Positions 36,561 to 47,939 of a DNA stretch of 64,000 bases are shown here, in pieces. The notes below the pieces were generated by a model. That model did no database searches and was not told where the DNA came from. It saw nothing but the letters and a program-made list of their open reading frames with translations. A program made the position numbers and the translations under genes. The stretch is from Prosopocoilus inquinatus (Eukaryota > Arthropoda > Insecta > Coleoptera > Lucanidae): NCBI GenBank assembly GCA_036172665.1, contig CM069870.1, positions 70,990,212 to 71,054,211 on the forward strand, written 5' to 3'. The number at the start of each line of letters is the position of its first letter. The first letter of the stretch is position 1.

Positions 36561-37848
36561 AGTATGTAATTAACTTCGCGAATGAAGACATAACTCTTCA
36601 TGGTGCTTTTTTTATTTTTTTGTAATCAATCAAAGCGCAGGCTTTTTTTATCTACTGAACAGTCGCCTTTCTCTCCAAACCATTTTTTCTCTCTCTATTT
36701 ACAGCTATATTTTCTTTGTAATGATAATTTTTTTTTGAGATGCTGAAATTCTTTTTTGTTTCGCAATTTTTTTCTTCTTATTTCATTCGATTTTAAGTAA
36801 AAGAAAATTGAGAAAATAGTTTTTGAATTTTAGAGGGAAATCTGAATTGATTTAATATTTTTTTGTGAGTTCTCTTTTTGACTTCTTTTTTTCAAATTGC
36901 ACTACTATTGTGTTTTTTTCACTCATTTGTATAGTAATAATGTTTTTCCTGAATATGAAAATCTAAACAATTATACCCATACATGGAAAAAGAACGAGAA
37001 TTGAGGAAGTAATGTGAAAATTTTAAAAATTAAATAATCACGTTAAACAAGGACTAACGGTCGTGCATGTCCGTCTGTCGCGCATTTTACTAAAATTAAT
37101 CTCAAAAATTCTCACATTTTTTTATTAAAAAAAATTAAACTGGATAACCAAAATTATGTGGGCATGATGGAAGTATATTTTGAATATGGAAAAAGTGCTG
37201 TAGCTGCCTTGAGACTTTACAGAAATCGTTTTCCTAACAGATTGCAACCAAGTGCCGATAAATAAATAAATAAAAATAAAATACAAATATATAAAAAAAA
37301 AATTAAAATTAAAAAAATAAATGAAGGTGTATTCAGAAACAAATTTCCTATTGTAATAAGCGCAGAAAAATATATAGCATAATTAAAAAATAATTAAGTT
37401 GGGTGCGACCTGTCAAAATACAGACGTCAGAAAAAAATTCACTGCAGGTTAGGTTAAAATGTTTTTAAACCGAATTTGTTTGACGTCTTTCATTTGTTAA
37501 AATCCGATAAAAAATAAGGAAGTTACAGCGTCAAAGATTTTTTATATTCCACCACCCGGTATATTTTTTTATACTTAAAAATTCGGGCGTATTTGTTTGA
37601 GACATCCTCCTAAGTAAAATTTTCTACATGAGCGTTCCAAGGCGAAACATTTTGGACAATTCTGAAGATATGCCAGTGATAATAATAATAATAACGCCAT
37701 TCGAGCAAACGTGGAAAACGAATTGGATTTCTAACTTTTATCGAAAACAAGAAACGCTGCTAACAAAGAAAATCGAGATCTAACTTTGTGCGTGTCGTTT
37801 TACCAAACAAGAAACGCTACTAACAAAGAAAATCGAAATCCAACTTTG
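36561..37848. other. AT-rich region with a duplicated 60 bp segment
   Basis: No gene. Near the right edge a ~60 bp unit (ACAAGAAACGCTRCTAACAA then AAAATCGARATC) occurs at 37746 and 37805. A third copy stands immediately right of E7 at 40762, so E7 sits within a short tandem duplication. Confidence 0.5.
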
Positions 37849-38213
37849 TACAAGGTGACCACGTCTTGAATTCCTACCCCATTTAACACTTTTATTTTTG
37901 ATTTTAGGAAAAAAATGCTTAATACAAAACTTAAAGGGACTAATTCAAAGTTTCTCTGTGTGGTCAAAGAAAAACAATTGGTGGTTGGATAAAAGAGATA
38001 TAAACTAAACTTAAATTTAAAGTTTTTTTTTAATGACACACTCTGTATTTTATTACGTTTTTCGATTCGAAATAAAATTCTAATACAAATACATGTATAA
38101 TAAAACTAATAATGTAAAAGGTGTTTATAAAATAATTCCTGCTTAATTTTTTTATTTTTTATTTTAGAAAGAAAAAAGGATAAAACAAGTTCATTTCAAT
38201 ACTGCCACAGATA

Positions 38214-40131
38214 ATAATAATAATATTCTTTATTGCCAGAACAGAAAGTTCCAATTACAAGGCAAATACTACTCCAGAACAGAGGTTTATGCTTATGCGA
38301 TTAACTTACTATAAGCTACAACTAAACATTAATCAACTAATTAATTAACTAAGCTTAGCTAACTTAACTAAATCTTAACTTAAGCGATAATAATAAGATA
38401 CATGTAGCAGATTCACAGATGATGTTAGAATTAACCTAATTAAAATAATAGCATGAAGAAGAGAGAATAAATTGGAGAATGAAAAATAGAATGGAGAATG
38501 GAGAAAGAGGGCAATAAGGTTAAGAATAAGACTTTAGAAATCAGTCATTATCTAGAAGCTTTACTATTGAGACAAGATTATCATTGAAAATGTCACATCT
38601 TAAACAGATGTTATTATAGATTGAACACATTACATGAACTGGAGATCTCAATAACATGTTGGTTCTTGCTATGGAAAGATAAAAAGTAGAAGATCCTCTT
38701 GCTTCGGGTCTTGGTACTAAAAAGTTTAATTTGTTTAATAGAACCGGGCAATCTACTTGATTATGCACTAATTTATACAAAAGAGTAACAACAATACATT
38801 TTCTCCTGTGACTAAGCGATGAAACTTCGAATCTTGATATTAACTGTTCCTGATCTAAGCCTCTCTCAGGATATACACCATGTCTCTTGAACCACATATA
38901 TTTGAAAAATTTTCTCTGAACATTTTCTAAGCTAGAAGAATGCCATTTCAATATCGGTATCCAAGCAATCACTGAATATTCCAATCTGGACCGGATTAAA
39001 GAGAAATAAAGCATTTTTAAGGCTTTTTCATTGGTGAAAGATCTACAATTCCTAATAATAAAACCTATCATTTTATTTGATGATTTGACCAGTGACAGCA
39101 CGTGTTGAGAGAAGGTAAGTTCAGAGTCAAAGATTATCCCGAGATCTCTTACAGTTGTAACTCGAGTGAGAGGAGCCTGACCCACCTTATATTCAAATAT
39201 CCACTTCTTTATGCACTTAGAGTACGTCATGACTTTACATTTGTTAATATTAAGATGCAGACTGTTTGCCGCACACCACTGATTAACTCTGTCAATGTTT
39301 AGCTGTAGAGTAACACAATCTTGAAAAGAGTTGATTGAATGGAAGAATTTGGCATCATCGGCAAACAGCTGAACTTCACAATCAACTGATTGGCATAGGT
39401 GGTTTATGTAGAGTGCAAAGAGGAGAGGACCCAAGTTCGATCCTTGAGGTACACCTGATGGGGCTGTGAAATAGTGGGATTTGAAGCCATTAGGGTGGAC
39501 GTATTGTCGTCTTTGGTCCAGATAAGATTTAAAAAATGTAATTAGGTTTTCAGTAAAACCAAAACCAGATAATTTATTTAAGACTATTGAGTGGCTAATG
39601 CTATCGAATGCTTTACTAATATCAGTGTAGATGACGTCAACTTTTTCTCGTCTGTCAAGTGATTCAGTTATAAACTGTACAAAAGTGGTTAGGTTAGTTA
39701 CGGTAGATCGCCGTTCAGTAAATCCGTGTTGAGAAGGAGATGTAAGATTTTTTACGCTGGGGTAGATTTTGGCATAAATGACAATTTCAAAAATTTCAGC
39801 AAAGTTTGATAAGATCGAAATAGGCCTGTAATTGGAGATAATTGTGGGATCCCCGGATCTGAGGACAGGAATAACTTTAGATAGCTTTCCATGAGGAAAG
39901 CCAGCAGATCTAACAGACAGATTGAAGAGGATTAACAGGGGTTTAACGAATACATCACAACAGTCTTTAATTAGAAAACTGGGCACTTGATCATCTCCTG
40001 CAGTCATTTTGTTTTTCATTTTTTTATGGCACAGAGTACATCAGTTTCTTGTACGTGATTAATATTAATCGAAGTCATATTGATTCCATTTACAGATGAG
40101 TTAACGATATCATCGTTAGAGTAGACAGATA
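38214..40131 (-). mobile_element. 5'-truncated non-LTR retrotransposon (jockey/CR1-like) inside E7
   Basis: Minus-strand element ending at its 3' side in an (ATT)n tail on its own strand (38214-38225). It is flanked by the direct repeat ACAGATA (38207-38213 and 40125-40131; the second copy is included in this span). About 330 bp of 3' UTR precedes the tail. The 5' end is truncated inside the reverse transcriptase gene. Confidence 0.8.
38541..40019 (-). pseudogene. Reverse transcriptase of a non-LTR retrotransposon
   Basis: 492 codons open. RT blocks in order: NYRPISILSN (block 2), QHGFTERRST, DISKAFDSISH (catalytic Asp, block A), GVPQGSNLGPLLFALYIN (block B), LFADD (block C, F in place of Y), LGIIFDSELTF, and a C-terminal region rich in aromatic residues ending in HRRKC-type sequence. 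Target-primed reverse transcription and insertion would be its role. The reading frame upstream continues in another frame (encoding VQETDVLCAIKK) from which it is separated by a one-base change in a run of A at 40019-40025; the endonuclease and the ORF1 protein are absent. It is therefore dead on arrival, though the RT itself is intact over most of its length. Clade assignment (jockey versus CR1) is uncertain. Confidence 0.85.
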
Positions 40132-40754
40132 TTCACAACAAACAATTGAGCGTCGGATACCTAAAAAAATAAACGAAGTTTTGGTTTTAAATAAAATAAC
40201 ATTAAATAAAATTTTACCATTAACATAATTAAATCGATTTACGTGTTTTCTAAAAATTAACTTTTTAACTAGAAACGAAAAATATTTCGGAAAAATTGTG
40301 TTTTAAAAAATGACTAAGAATTTAATTTAAAACATATTCAAAGCATCTTCAATTTTTTTTACGCAAAGTGTAAATCTTTTTAACATGTTTTGATTCACAT
40401 CTCTTAGTATAAAAGAATCATTATTCAAGTTTTCTATTTCTAAAATTCAAAAATAAAATAAATTAAATAGGAATTATTTTATAGACACCTTCTACATTAG
40501 TGGTTTTATTATACACGTAGTCCCTGTGGAATTTCATTTACAATCGAAAATCGTAATAATATACTGGGTATTCCATTAAAAAAAAAACTTTACTTTATAT
40601 CTTGTTTATCCGACCATCAATTGTTTTTCTGTGAGCACGCCACAGAGAAACTGAATTGAATTAGTCCCTATAAGTTGTGTATTTTACATTTTTTCCTGAA
40701 ATCAAAAATAATGGTGTTAAAGGGGGTAGGAATTCTCGCGTAGTCACCCTGTAC

Positions 40755-42340
40755 ATGCCGTTTTACCAAATCAGAAACGCTGCTTACGAAGAAAATCGAG
40801 ATCCAACTTGGTAGGGATTTTTAAAAGAATTGGGGACGTAGCTGGGATGAAAAGTGGGCTTCCAACCCCTGACCGTACGTTTTTCAAATTAAAGCAGGCC
40901 GTGGCTTGCGTTACGCGAAACTAATGTAGTAGTAATTTTGCGTTCTAAAAAATTCGAAAATTTGGGAGGAATAGAGAGGGACGCGTCTAAGCTTGAAAAG
41001 CTCCGGTCGAACATTAATTTATTTATTTATTTTTTATTGGGAGAAAAACTTCTCGCTGCAGTCTTAACGATCGTTGAACTATTTTTCACCCCCTCTATTG
41101 AATATTACAAGCAAGTACGTGATTTAGGATTTCGTGCACCTACAACACGTTCCAGCCGAAAAATTTCCTGTCGTAAACACTTACCGCAGAAATTGCATCA
41201 TTCGAAGAGGTAAGATAACGGAAGAATACAGAATACCGAGTATTTTATAAAGTTTCACCCTGATTTTGGTTTCCCTCGTCCCCTTTCTCCTTTTCCATCT
41301 CACCCTCCAGTCAATCGTCCTAGGCTTTCGTTTAATAATAATTAAATACCTGACACGACCGTGGTGCGTTTTTTTTTTTTTTTTTTTTAAGGCGCAGCAC
41401 AAAAACGCCTGGGAAGGTCCCCCGAGAAACCCCATTGTCCCTCTCCCCCTGCTTCTTCCGCGTGTTGGTGCGAACAACAAGAGAATTCGTGCGAGTTCGA
41501 TAACCCCGTGTCGGTCGCAGGCCGCAAAGAACAAAGGCCCTCCTCGTCATTCCAAAGGGCCCAGTTTTTTATCGCGGTCCGAAGGGTGAAGAAGAACAAG
41601 AAAAAAAAACACGATTTCTTCCCATGCACCACAAAAAAAAGGGTTGAACGCACGGCCAGGTCGTTCACCTCCGGCGCCGAAAAATTTCCATCCTCTTGGG
41701 GGGATTACCGAGTTACTGTTACTGTTGTTGGTTATACTGCTCGACCTATCACAATATAAAACGCGGCAGGATAGGTTGCAATAATTCCACGCGCTCATCT
41801 CATTAGCGATATTGGGTTAGTAGGTTCGCAGAAACGTCAGAGAGGAAAGTCTTCCGAGGTTTTGTCTTTTGTATCTTTTTTTTTTCCTCCGTCTTCTTCT
41901 TTTTGTCCTGATCGGATATGCATCACATTCGATTTGTTGTTTATGCAAATGAGGCAGGCGCGCGCTCCTTTCTATCTTATTTACTTTTTTGCGCCTCGCC
42001 AACAACCGCCGACAAGAAACTGTTTATTGTAGTTCTCGCTTCGTTGGCTGCTTTGAACATCCGAACTCTTTCTTTTTCCTTGTTCGCATTTTTCGTGCGG
42101 ATCTATTTCAAATATCAGCCACGGCTTAAAAAGTGTCCCGCGAAACACGTACTCCGAATTAATTATTTAGAAAAAAGAAATAGCAGCGGACTCAAAGTAT
42201 TCCCCAGCGGCACACCTACATAGATACATCCAAAATATTGAAATACTTTTTATTAGGTTATTATTATTATTTTTGAATCCTTTACTGTCTCACTGGAAAG
42301 CATGTAGAGGAATACCAATAACCACAAGCATTTAATATAT
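40755..42340. other. Region with CpG-rich patches, no gene recognised
   Basis: 41270-41760 and 41930-42200 are less AT-rich, with many overlapping ORFs on both strands. None has a domain or clean splice structure. A 20-base T run is near 41370. I leave it unassigned; regulatory DNA or an untranslated exon would be possible. Confidence 0.35.
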
Positions 42341-42810
42341 ACAGGGTGTTTAAGAGGGAAGTTTTTTTATTGCCTGGGGCGACAGTATCGGCCGTTCTAA
42401 ATAAAAAAGTTCATGTGCACTTGCGTCTAATTCTCGATGGTTACGGAGATGCGGCCGTTTGAATTTTTCTTTTGACGCAAACACTTCTGAAGTCTGAGGT
42501 CTTTTGCGATTAGGAAACCGTTCGCCATGGAATCCTTGACGGAAATTGAGAGTGTTCCTACGATAAAACCCCGTAGACAAATAATGCAAAAGTGGCGCGA
42601 CTTTTTAAAAAAAGAAACACTTGTAAGCTGTTGTCACATGTCACATTCAGGAGAGGGTTCAGTGCTCGTTAGTTATTTTAAAAAAACGTAACCACTGAGA
42701 TCTGAACTTTTGAACTTGTATTTATTTGTAATTCTTTTTTTTTTCTGAGAACGGTCCTGGTAAAATATTAACAGGGTTAGGAATGCGAGTAAACTTCAAA
42801 AAAATCACTA
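42341..42810. mobile_element. Solitary element end and flank
   Basis: ATACAGGGTGTTTAAGAGGG at 42340 opens a ~250 bp segment (GGTTACGGAGATGCGGCCG near 42438) typical of the foldback-end family. A matching right end was not found. Confidence 0.45.
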
Positions 42811-42939
42811 AGGCCCAGTTTTACAATGACGGTTTAATATTGAGTCGAAGCTTAAATCCTTCACAACAATTGTTGAAATAATCATGGCTAAGGGTTTAAG
42901 CCTCAGCTCAAAGTTAAACCCCATTTGTAAAAATTGAAT
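42811..42939. mobile_element. ~130 bp hairpin MITE, copy 1
   Basis: AGGCCCAGTTTTACAATGAC opens it. The two halves are reverse complements around AGCTTAAATCC and GGGTTTAAGCC. It has decayed at the right end (TTTGTAAAAATTG). Copies 2 and 3 are at 43876 and 44559. Confidence 0.75.
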
Positions 42940-43875
42940 TTAAAAATAACGTAACTTTTCTTAGGCGTAAAAAATTAAAACCTAAAGCTCAAAATAAAAG
43001 AAAACTAAATAATTAAATCTCGACACTGGAGAAGAAGTGAAGACTGAAACGCTCGTAAATAATCGAAACACTCAATTTTAATTTATTAAGAGCTGCTTAA
43101 GTAAGGCAGACTCAACTCGGAACAATCTCGCAACTGAGGTCAAGCGAAGGAAAAAATCATAACTCAACAAAAAAAAATTAAAAAGTCGTCGAAAATTAAA
43201 AAAAATGAAAGCCTCAACGCACCAAAAAAGAAATTCAATTCAATTGTAGTTGAGACCAAACGAACTCAACTCAACCTAACAATTTTAATTATTAAGAGCT
43301 ATTTAACTAAGGCAGACCCAACTCGAAATAATCTAACTGAGGTCAACCGAAGGAAAAAATTACAACTCGACAAAAAAAAAACTTAAAAAACTCGTCAAAA
43401 ATTAAAAAAAAAATGAAATCCTCAACGCACCAAAAAAAGAAATTCAATTCAATTGTAGTTGAGACCAAACGAACTCAACTCAACCTAACAATTTTAATTA
43501 TTAAGAGCTATTTAACTAAGGCAGACCCAACTCGAAATAATCTAACTGAGGTCAACCGAAGGAAAAAATTACAACTCGACAAAAAAAAAACTTAAAAAAC
43601 TCGTCAAAAATTAAAAAAAATGAAAGCCTCAACGCACCAAAAAAAGAAATTCAATTCAATTGTAGTTGAGGTGAAACGAACTCAACTCAACCTAACTCAA
43701 CTCCACCGGTACATAAAATTGGGACTAAAAAAATATGAAACTTTATAAAGTTGAAACTCAAAAAGTTAAACATTTAAACTCAAAACTCAAAATAAAGAAA
43801 GGTAAAAAATTAAAACTCCAAACTGGATGGTGAAAAAGTGAAAACTTAAACGCTGAAAAATCAAAATACTAGTTT

Positions 43876-44007
43876 TTAACTATTTTTACAATGACGCTTT
43901 AACTTTGAGCCGAAGCTTAAATCCTTCACAACAATTGTTGAAATAATCGTTGCTACGGGTTTAAGCCTCCGCTCAAAGTTGAGCCGCATTTGTAAAACTG
44001 GACCTAA
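43876..44007. mobile_element. ~130 bp hairpin MITE, copy 2
   Basis: Same hairpin family (AATGACGCTTTAACTTTGAG and TTGTAAAACTGGACCTAAG). The left end is degraded. It is inserted in the 208 bp satellite. Confidence 0.75.
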
Positions 44008-44558
44008 GTGGCAGACCCAACTCGAAACAATCTGACTCGGGTCAACAGAAGTGAAAAAATTCAGACTCAAAAAAAAATAAAACCGTTAAAAATTAAACAT
44101 ATGAAAACCTCAACGCACCAAAGAGAAAATTAATTGAATTACAGTTGAGACCAAACGACCTCAACTCAACAATTTTAATTATTAAGAGCTGTTTAGGTAA
44201 GGCAGACCCAACTTGAAACAATCTAACTGAGGTCAACCGAAGGAAAAATTACAACTCGACAAAAAAAAATTAAAAAATCGTCAAAAATTTAAGAAAATGA
44301 AAGCCTCAACGCACGAAAAAAATTTAATTCAATTGTGGTTGAGGTCAACCCAACTCAACTCAACCTAACTCAACTCCACCGATACATAAAATTGGGACTA
44401 AAAAGCTATGAAACTTTATAAAATTGAAACTCAAAAAGTTAAACATTTAAACTCAAAACTCAAAATAAAGAAAGCTAAATAATTAAAACTCTAAACTGGA
44501 TGCAGTTAAAGTGATAACTTAAACGCTCAAAAAAACAAAATACTCGAATTTAATTATT

Positions 44559-44691
44559 TAGGCCCAGTTTTACGATGACGCTTTAACTTTGGGCCGAAGC
44601 TTAAATCCTTCACAACAATTGCTGAAGTAATCGTTGCTAAGGGTTTAAGCCTCAGCTCAAAGTTGAGCCGCATTTGTAAAACTGGACCTAA
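44559..44691. mobile_element. ~130 bp hairpin MITE, copy 3 (most complete)
   Basis: TAGGCCCAGTTTTACGATG to TTGTAAAACTGGACCTA: both terminal inverted repeats are intact and nearly the whole element is self-complementary. There is a possible TA target duplication. It has no coding capacity. Confidence 0.8.
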
Positions 44692-45025
44692 GTGCTACCC
44701 AAGGCAGACCCAACTCAAAACAATCTGACTCGGGTCAACAGAAGTAAAAAAATTGAGAAAATTAAAACCGTTAAAAATTAAACAAATGAAAACCTCAACG
44801 CACCAAAAACAAAATTAATTCAACTATAGTTGAGGCCAACTTAGCTCGTCCAACCGATACGTAAAATTAGAATTGAAAAGTATGAAACTTTATAAAATTG
44901 AAACTCAAGAAGTTAAAAATTAAAACAACTCGAAACTCGAAAACGAAGAAACTTCAACACTCAAAGCATACACTTAAAAATTGAAACGATTAAAATTCAG
45001 TCCAATATAGTATACTATAATTATA

Positions 45026-45190
45026 ATAAACAGATAAAACAGCGACACCATACGATCGCTTTTTGACCTGACATTGCAGTGGGAATATCGAGCTACGTCT
45101 CTGCTGACGAAGCCCCAAGCAGGGCTGAAACAGCTGTACAGAGGCTGCTCGAGGTTTTCACTGCAATCGAAAACGATTTGTAACAAATTT
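45026..45190 (+). mobile_element. Small interspersed element carrying a hammerhead ribozyme
   Basis: The left part (GATCGCTTTTTGACCTGACA) is shared with copies at 53576-53632 and, on the other strand, 62395-62470. A hairpin 45073-45081 / 45159-45167 (ATTGCAGTG with CACTGCAAT) encloses the ribozyme. It has no ORF and may be a non-autonomous retroelement such as a retrozyme or a Penelope-derived repeat. Confidence 0.6.
45089..45151 (+). ncRNA. Hammerhead ribozyme, type I
   Basis: All core elements are visible in order. Stem I 5' strand: CGAGC (45089-93), internal loop, CTCTG (45099-103). Core: CTGACGA (45104-110). Stem II: AGCCC / GGGCT (45111-115 / 122-126) with a 6-base loop. Core: GAAA (45127-130). 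Very short stem III: CAGCTG between the A and the U of the cleavage triplet. Triplet: GTA (45136-138). Stem I 3' strand: CAGAG (45139-143), internal loop, GCTCG (45147-151). Every stem pairs exactly. Cleavage would be after 45138. Short stem III is typical of Penelope-type and retrozyme hammerheads, which often act as dimers. Activity is not shown by sequence alone. Confidence 0.8.
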
Positions 45191-45900
45191 TTTTATAATT
45201 ATAATATAATCTACTCAACTTAACTGTATGCACATAATCCAGCAAAAAATAAAAAAAATAAAAATGATTAAAATTATAAAGTTGCTACTCAAAACAAAAC
45301 TCAAAAATAAGCACAATTGAATCCAGAAAACAAGAAAAAATTTTAATCGGCGACTAGGTCTCGACCGAAGCAAAAAATTAAAATACATAAAATCGAGGCT
45401 CAAAATTATTATTAAACTTTATACAATTAAAACTCTGTAAAAATTAAAAACGAAATTAAAAATGGAATCTCGAAATCTCTAAGAAAGCTTGAAACTTAAA
45501 ATTCAAAATAATTAAAATCTAATCCAGCTCATGGTTAATCCAACTTTGCTCAACCTAACTGTACCGGTCCAACCGAAAAATTAAAATAATTAAAACTGAA
45601 AAGTTGCGCGAATCAACACTCGATCATTTACGATTAATTATATAATCCGAAGCAACTCAATTTAACTCAAATCTAGAAAAAGGAATTAAATGAATTTAAA
45701 ATATTAGCAAGTCTGTCTCTGCTATAAGAAATTCGAACTCTAACATCAACCCAAATCGACTCAATCCAGGACACCACAAGGAAAAAAAAATTAAAACCGT
45801 TTAAAAACGACAAACTTGAAACTACTCAACCCACGAAACATTAAAAATTAAAACCCAAGATTGAATTTAAAAAAAATGTGAAGGTCGTCATAAAAGATTA
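45191..45900. repeat. Degenerate TCAAC/AAATTAAAA-rich satellite
   Basis: Continues the satellite character of the left region in decayed form (CTCAACTTAACTG, CCAACCGAAAAATTAAAA). It contains CTCGACCGAAGC near 45359, also found at the palindrome 48329-48388. No gene. Confidence 0.5.
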
Positions 45901-47870
45901 AAACGCTTTTTTCAAGTTTTTAAGTTTTACTGGGTTGAATCGAGTTGGTTTGGATTGACCTTGAATATTGATTGAGTTGAGTTGATTTGAGTTTTTGCAC
46001 TGCTTGAGCCGGACTTAATCACAGTCGATTGTTTTTTTTTATAATTCAATTGTTTAGGGTCCGAAACTTTGACTTATTTTATTTTTTTCTAACTTCAAAT
46101 CAACCGAGAACAAGTTGAGTCGGTTGATATTTTTTGAGTTTCCAATTTCAAGTTCTGACGAAGTTTTCTACTTTAGTTTTTAAGCTTTTCCGAGTTGAGT
46201 CGAGGAGTTGGGTTGGGTCGACCTTGAGACGAGCTAAACTTAATGTACACTGATTTGAGTTCTTTTTTCAGCTGGAAATCTTTAGCTTTTAGGTTTTCTT
46301 GAGTTGATCCGGGTTAGTTTAGGTTGACCTTGAATTATATCAGACTTACTATTCATTAAGTCGAGTTGATTTGGGTTTTTGCATTGCTTGAGCTGGACTT
46401 AATCACAGTTGATTGTTTTTTGATCATTCAATTGTTTAGGGTCCAAAACTTTGACTTTTAATTTATTTTTTATAAATTCAGATCCACTGAGAACAAGTTG
46501 AGTTGGTCGATGTTTTTTTAAGTTTTCGATTTCAAGTTCTGAAATTCGATTTTCGAAGTTTTTAAGCTTTTCCTGGTTGAGGCGAGGAATTAGGTTGGGT
46601 CGACCTTGAGACGGGTCAGACTTAATGTTCACTGATTTGAGTTCTTTTTTCCGCTTGAAATCTTTAGCTTTTAGGTTTTCTTGAGTTGATTCGGTTTGGT
46701 TTAGGTTCACCTTGAATTATGTTAGACTTAATATTCATTTAGTTGAGTTGATTTGGGTTTTGTATTGCTTGAGCTGGACTTAATCACAGTTGATTGTTTT
46801 TTGATCATTCGATTGTTTAGGGTCCGAAACTTTGATTCTTAATTTATTTTTTATAAACTCAAATCCACCGAGAACAAGTTGAGTTGGTCGATGTTTTTTG
46901 AGTTTTCGATTTCAAGTTCTGAAATTCGATTTTCGAAGTTTTCTATTTTCGAAGTTTTTAAGCTTTTCCTGGTTGAGGAAAGGAGTTAGGTTGGGTCGAC
47001 CTTGAGACGGGTCAGACTTAATGTTCACTGATTTGAGTTCTTTTTTCTGCTTGAAATTTTTAGCTTTTAGATTTTCTGGAGTTGATTCGGGTTGGTTTAG
47101 GTTGACCTTGAGTTATGTTAGACTTAATATCCATTGAGTCGAGTTGATTTGAGTTTTTGCATTGCTTGAGCCGGACTTAATCACAGTTGATTGTCTTTTT
47201 ATCATTCAATTGTTTAGGGTCCGAAACTTTGACTCTTCATTTATTTTTTATAAACTCAAATCCACCGAGAACAAGTTGAGTTTGTCGATATTTTTCGAGT
47301 TTTCAATTTCAAGTTCTGAAATTCGATTTTCGAAGTTTTTAAGCTTTTCGAGTTGAGTCGAGGAGTTGGGTTGGGTCGACCTTGAGACGGGTTAAACTTA
47401 ATGTTCACTGATTTGAGTTCTTTTTTCAGCTTGAAACGTTTAGCTTTTAGGTTTTCTGGAGTTGATTCGGGTTGGTTTAGGTTGACCTTGAATTATGTTA
47501 GACTTAATATCCATTGAGTCCAGTTGATTTGGGTTTTTGCATTGCTTGAGCTGAACTTAATCACAGTTGACTGTTTTTTGATCATTCAATTGTTTAGTGA
47601 CCGAAACTTTGACTCTTAATTTATTTTTTATAAACTCAAATCCACCGAGAACAAGTTGAGTTGGTCGATGTTTTTTGAATTTTCAATTTCAAGTTCTGAA
47701 ATTCGATTTTCGATGTTTTCGATTTTCGAAGTTTTTAAGCTTTTCCGGGTTGAATCGAGGAGTTAGGTTGGGTCGACCTTGAGATGGGTTAGACTTATAA
47801 TGTTCACTGATCTGAGTTTTTTTTTTTCAATTTGCATTATTTTTAGCTTTTAGATTTTCTTGGGTTGAGT
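45900..47870. repeat. ~385 bp tandem satellite, 5 copies (GTTGAGTTGA strand)
   Basis: The marker TTTAGGGTCCGAAACTTTGA recurs near 46053, 46434, 46816, 47214 and 47594 (spacing about 380-398). Each unit contains AAATCCACCGAGAACAAGTT, GGTTGGGTCGACCTTGAGAC and TTTAGGTTGACCTTGA. Polarity is opposite to the satellite at 53.1-55.2 kb. Confidence 0.9.
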
Positions 47871-47939
47871 CGACTTAGGCCTTGAACTTATCTCGAGCAA
47901 AGCAGAAAATTACAATACATAAAATTGAGACTCAAAATT

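Larger units (their letters stand above)
37849..40754. mobile_element. Foldback element E7 (reverse-oriented copy of E4) interrupted by a retrotransposon
   Basis: It starts TACAAGGTGACCACG and ends CGCGTAGTCACCCTGTACA. When 38214-40131 is removed, the rest aligns with E4 read in reverse, but without the E5 insert. The join around AAGTTTTGGTTTTAAATAA near 40173 marks the E5-empty site. Confidence 0.75.
42940..45020. repeat. ~208 bp tandem satellite (CAACTCAACC type)
   Basis: The unit includes TTAATTATTAAGAGCT, AAGGCAGACCCAACTCG, CTGAGGTCAACCGAAGG and TCAATTGTAGTTGAG. Start motifs are at 43074, 43281 and 43490; the last two units are almost identical, so this duplication is recent. More decayed copies follow (44166 onward), with two MITE copies in between. 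Confidence 0.8.

Noticed and set aside
39430..39460. GTTCGATCC word resembling a tRNA T-arm
   Set aside because: It is within the reverse transcriptase coding sequence and has no A-box or cloverleaf.
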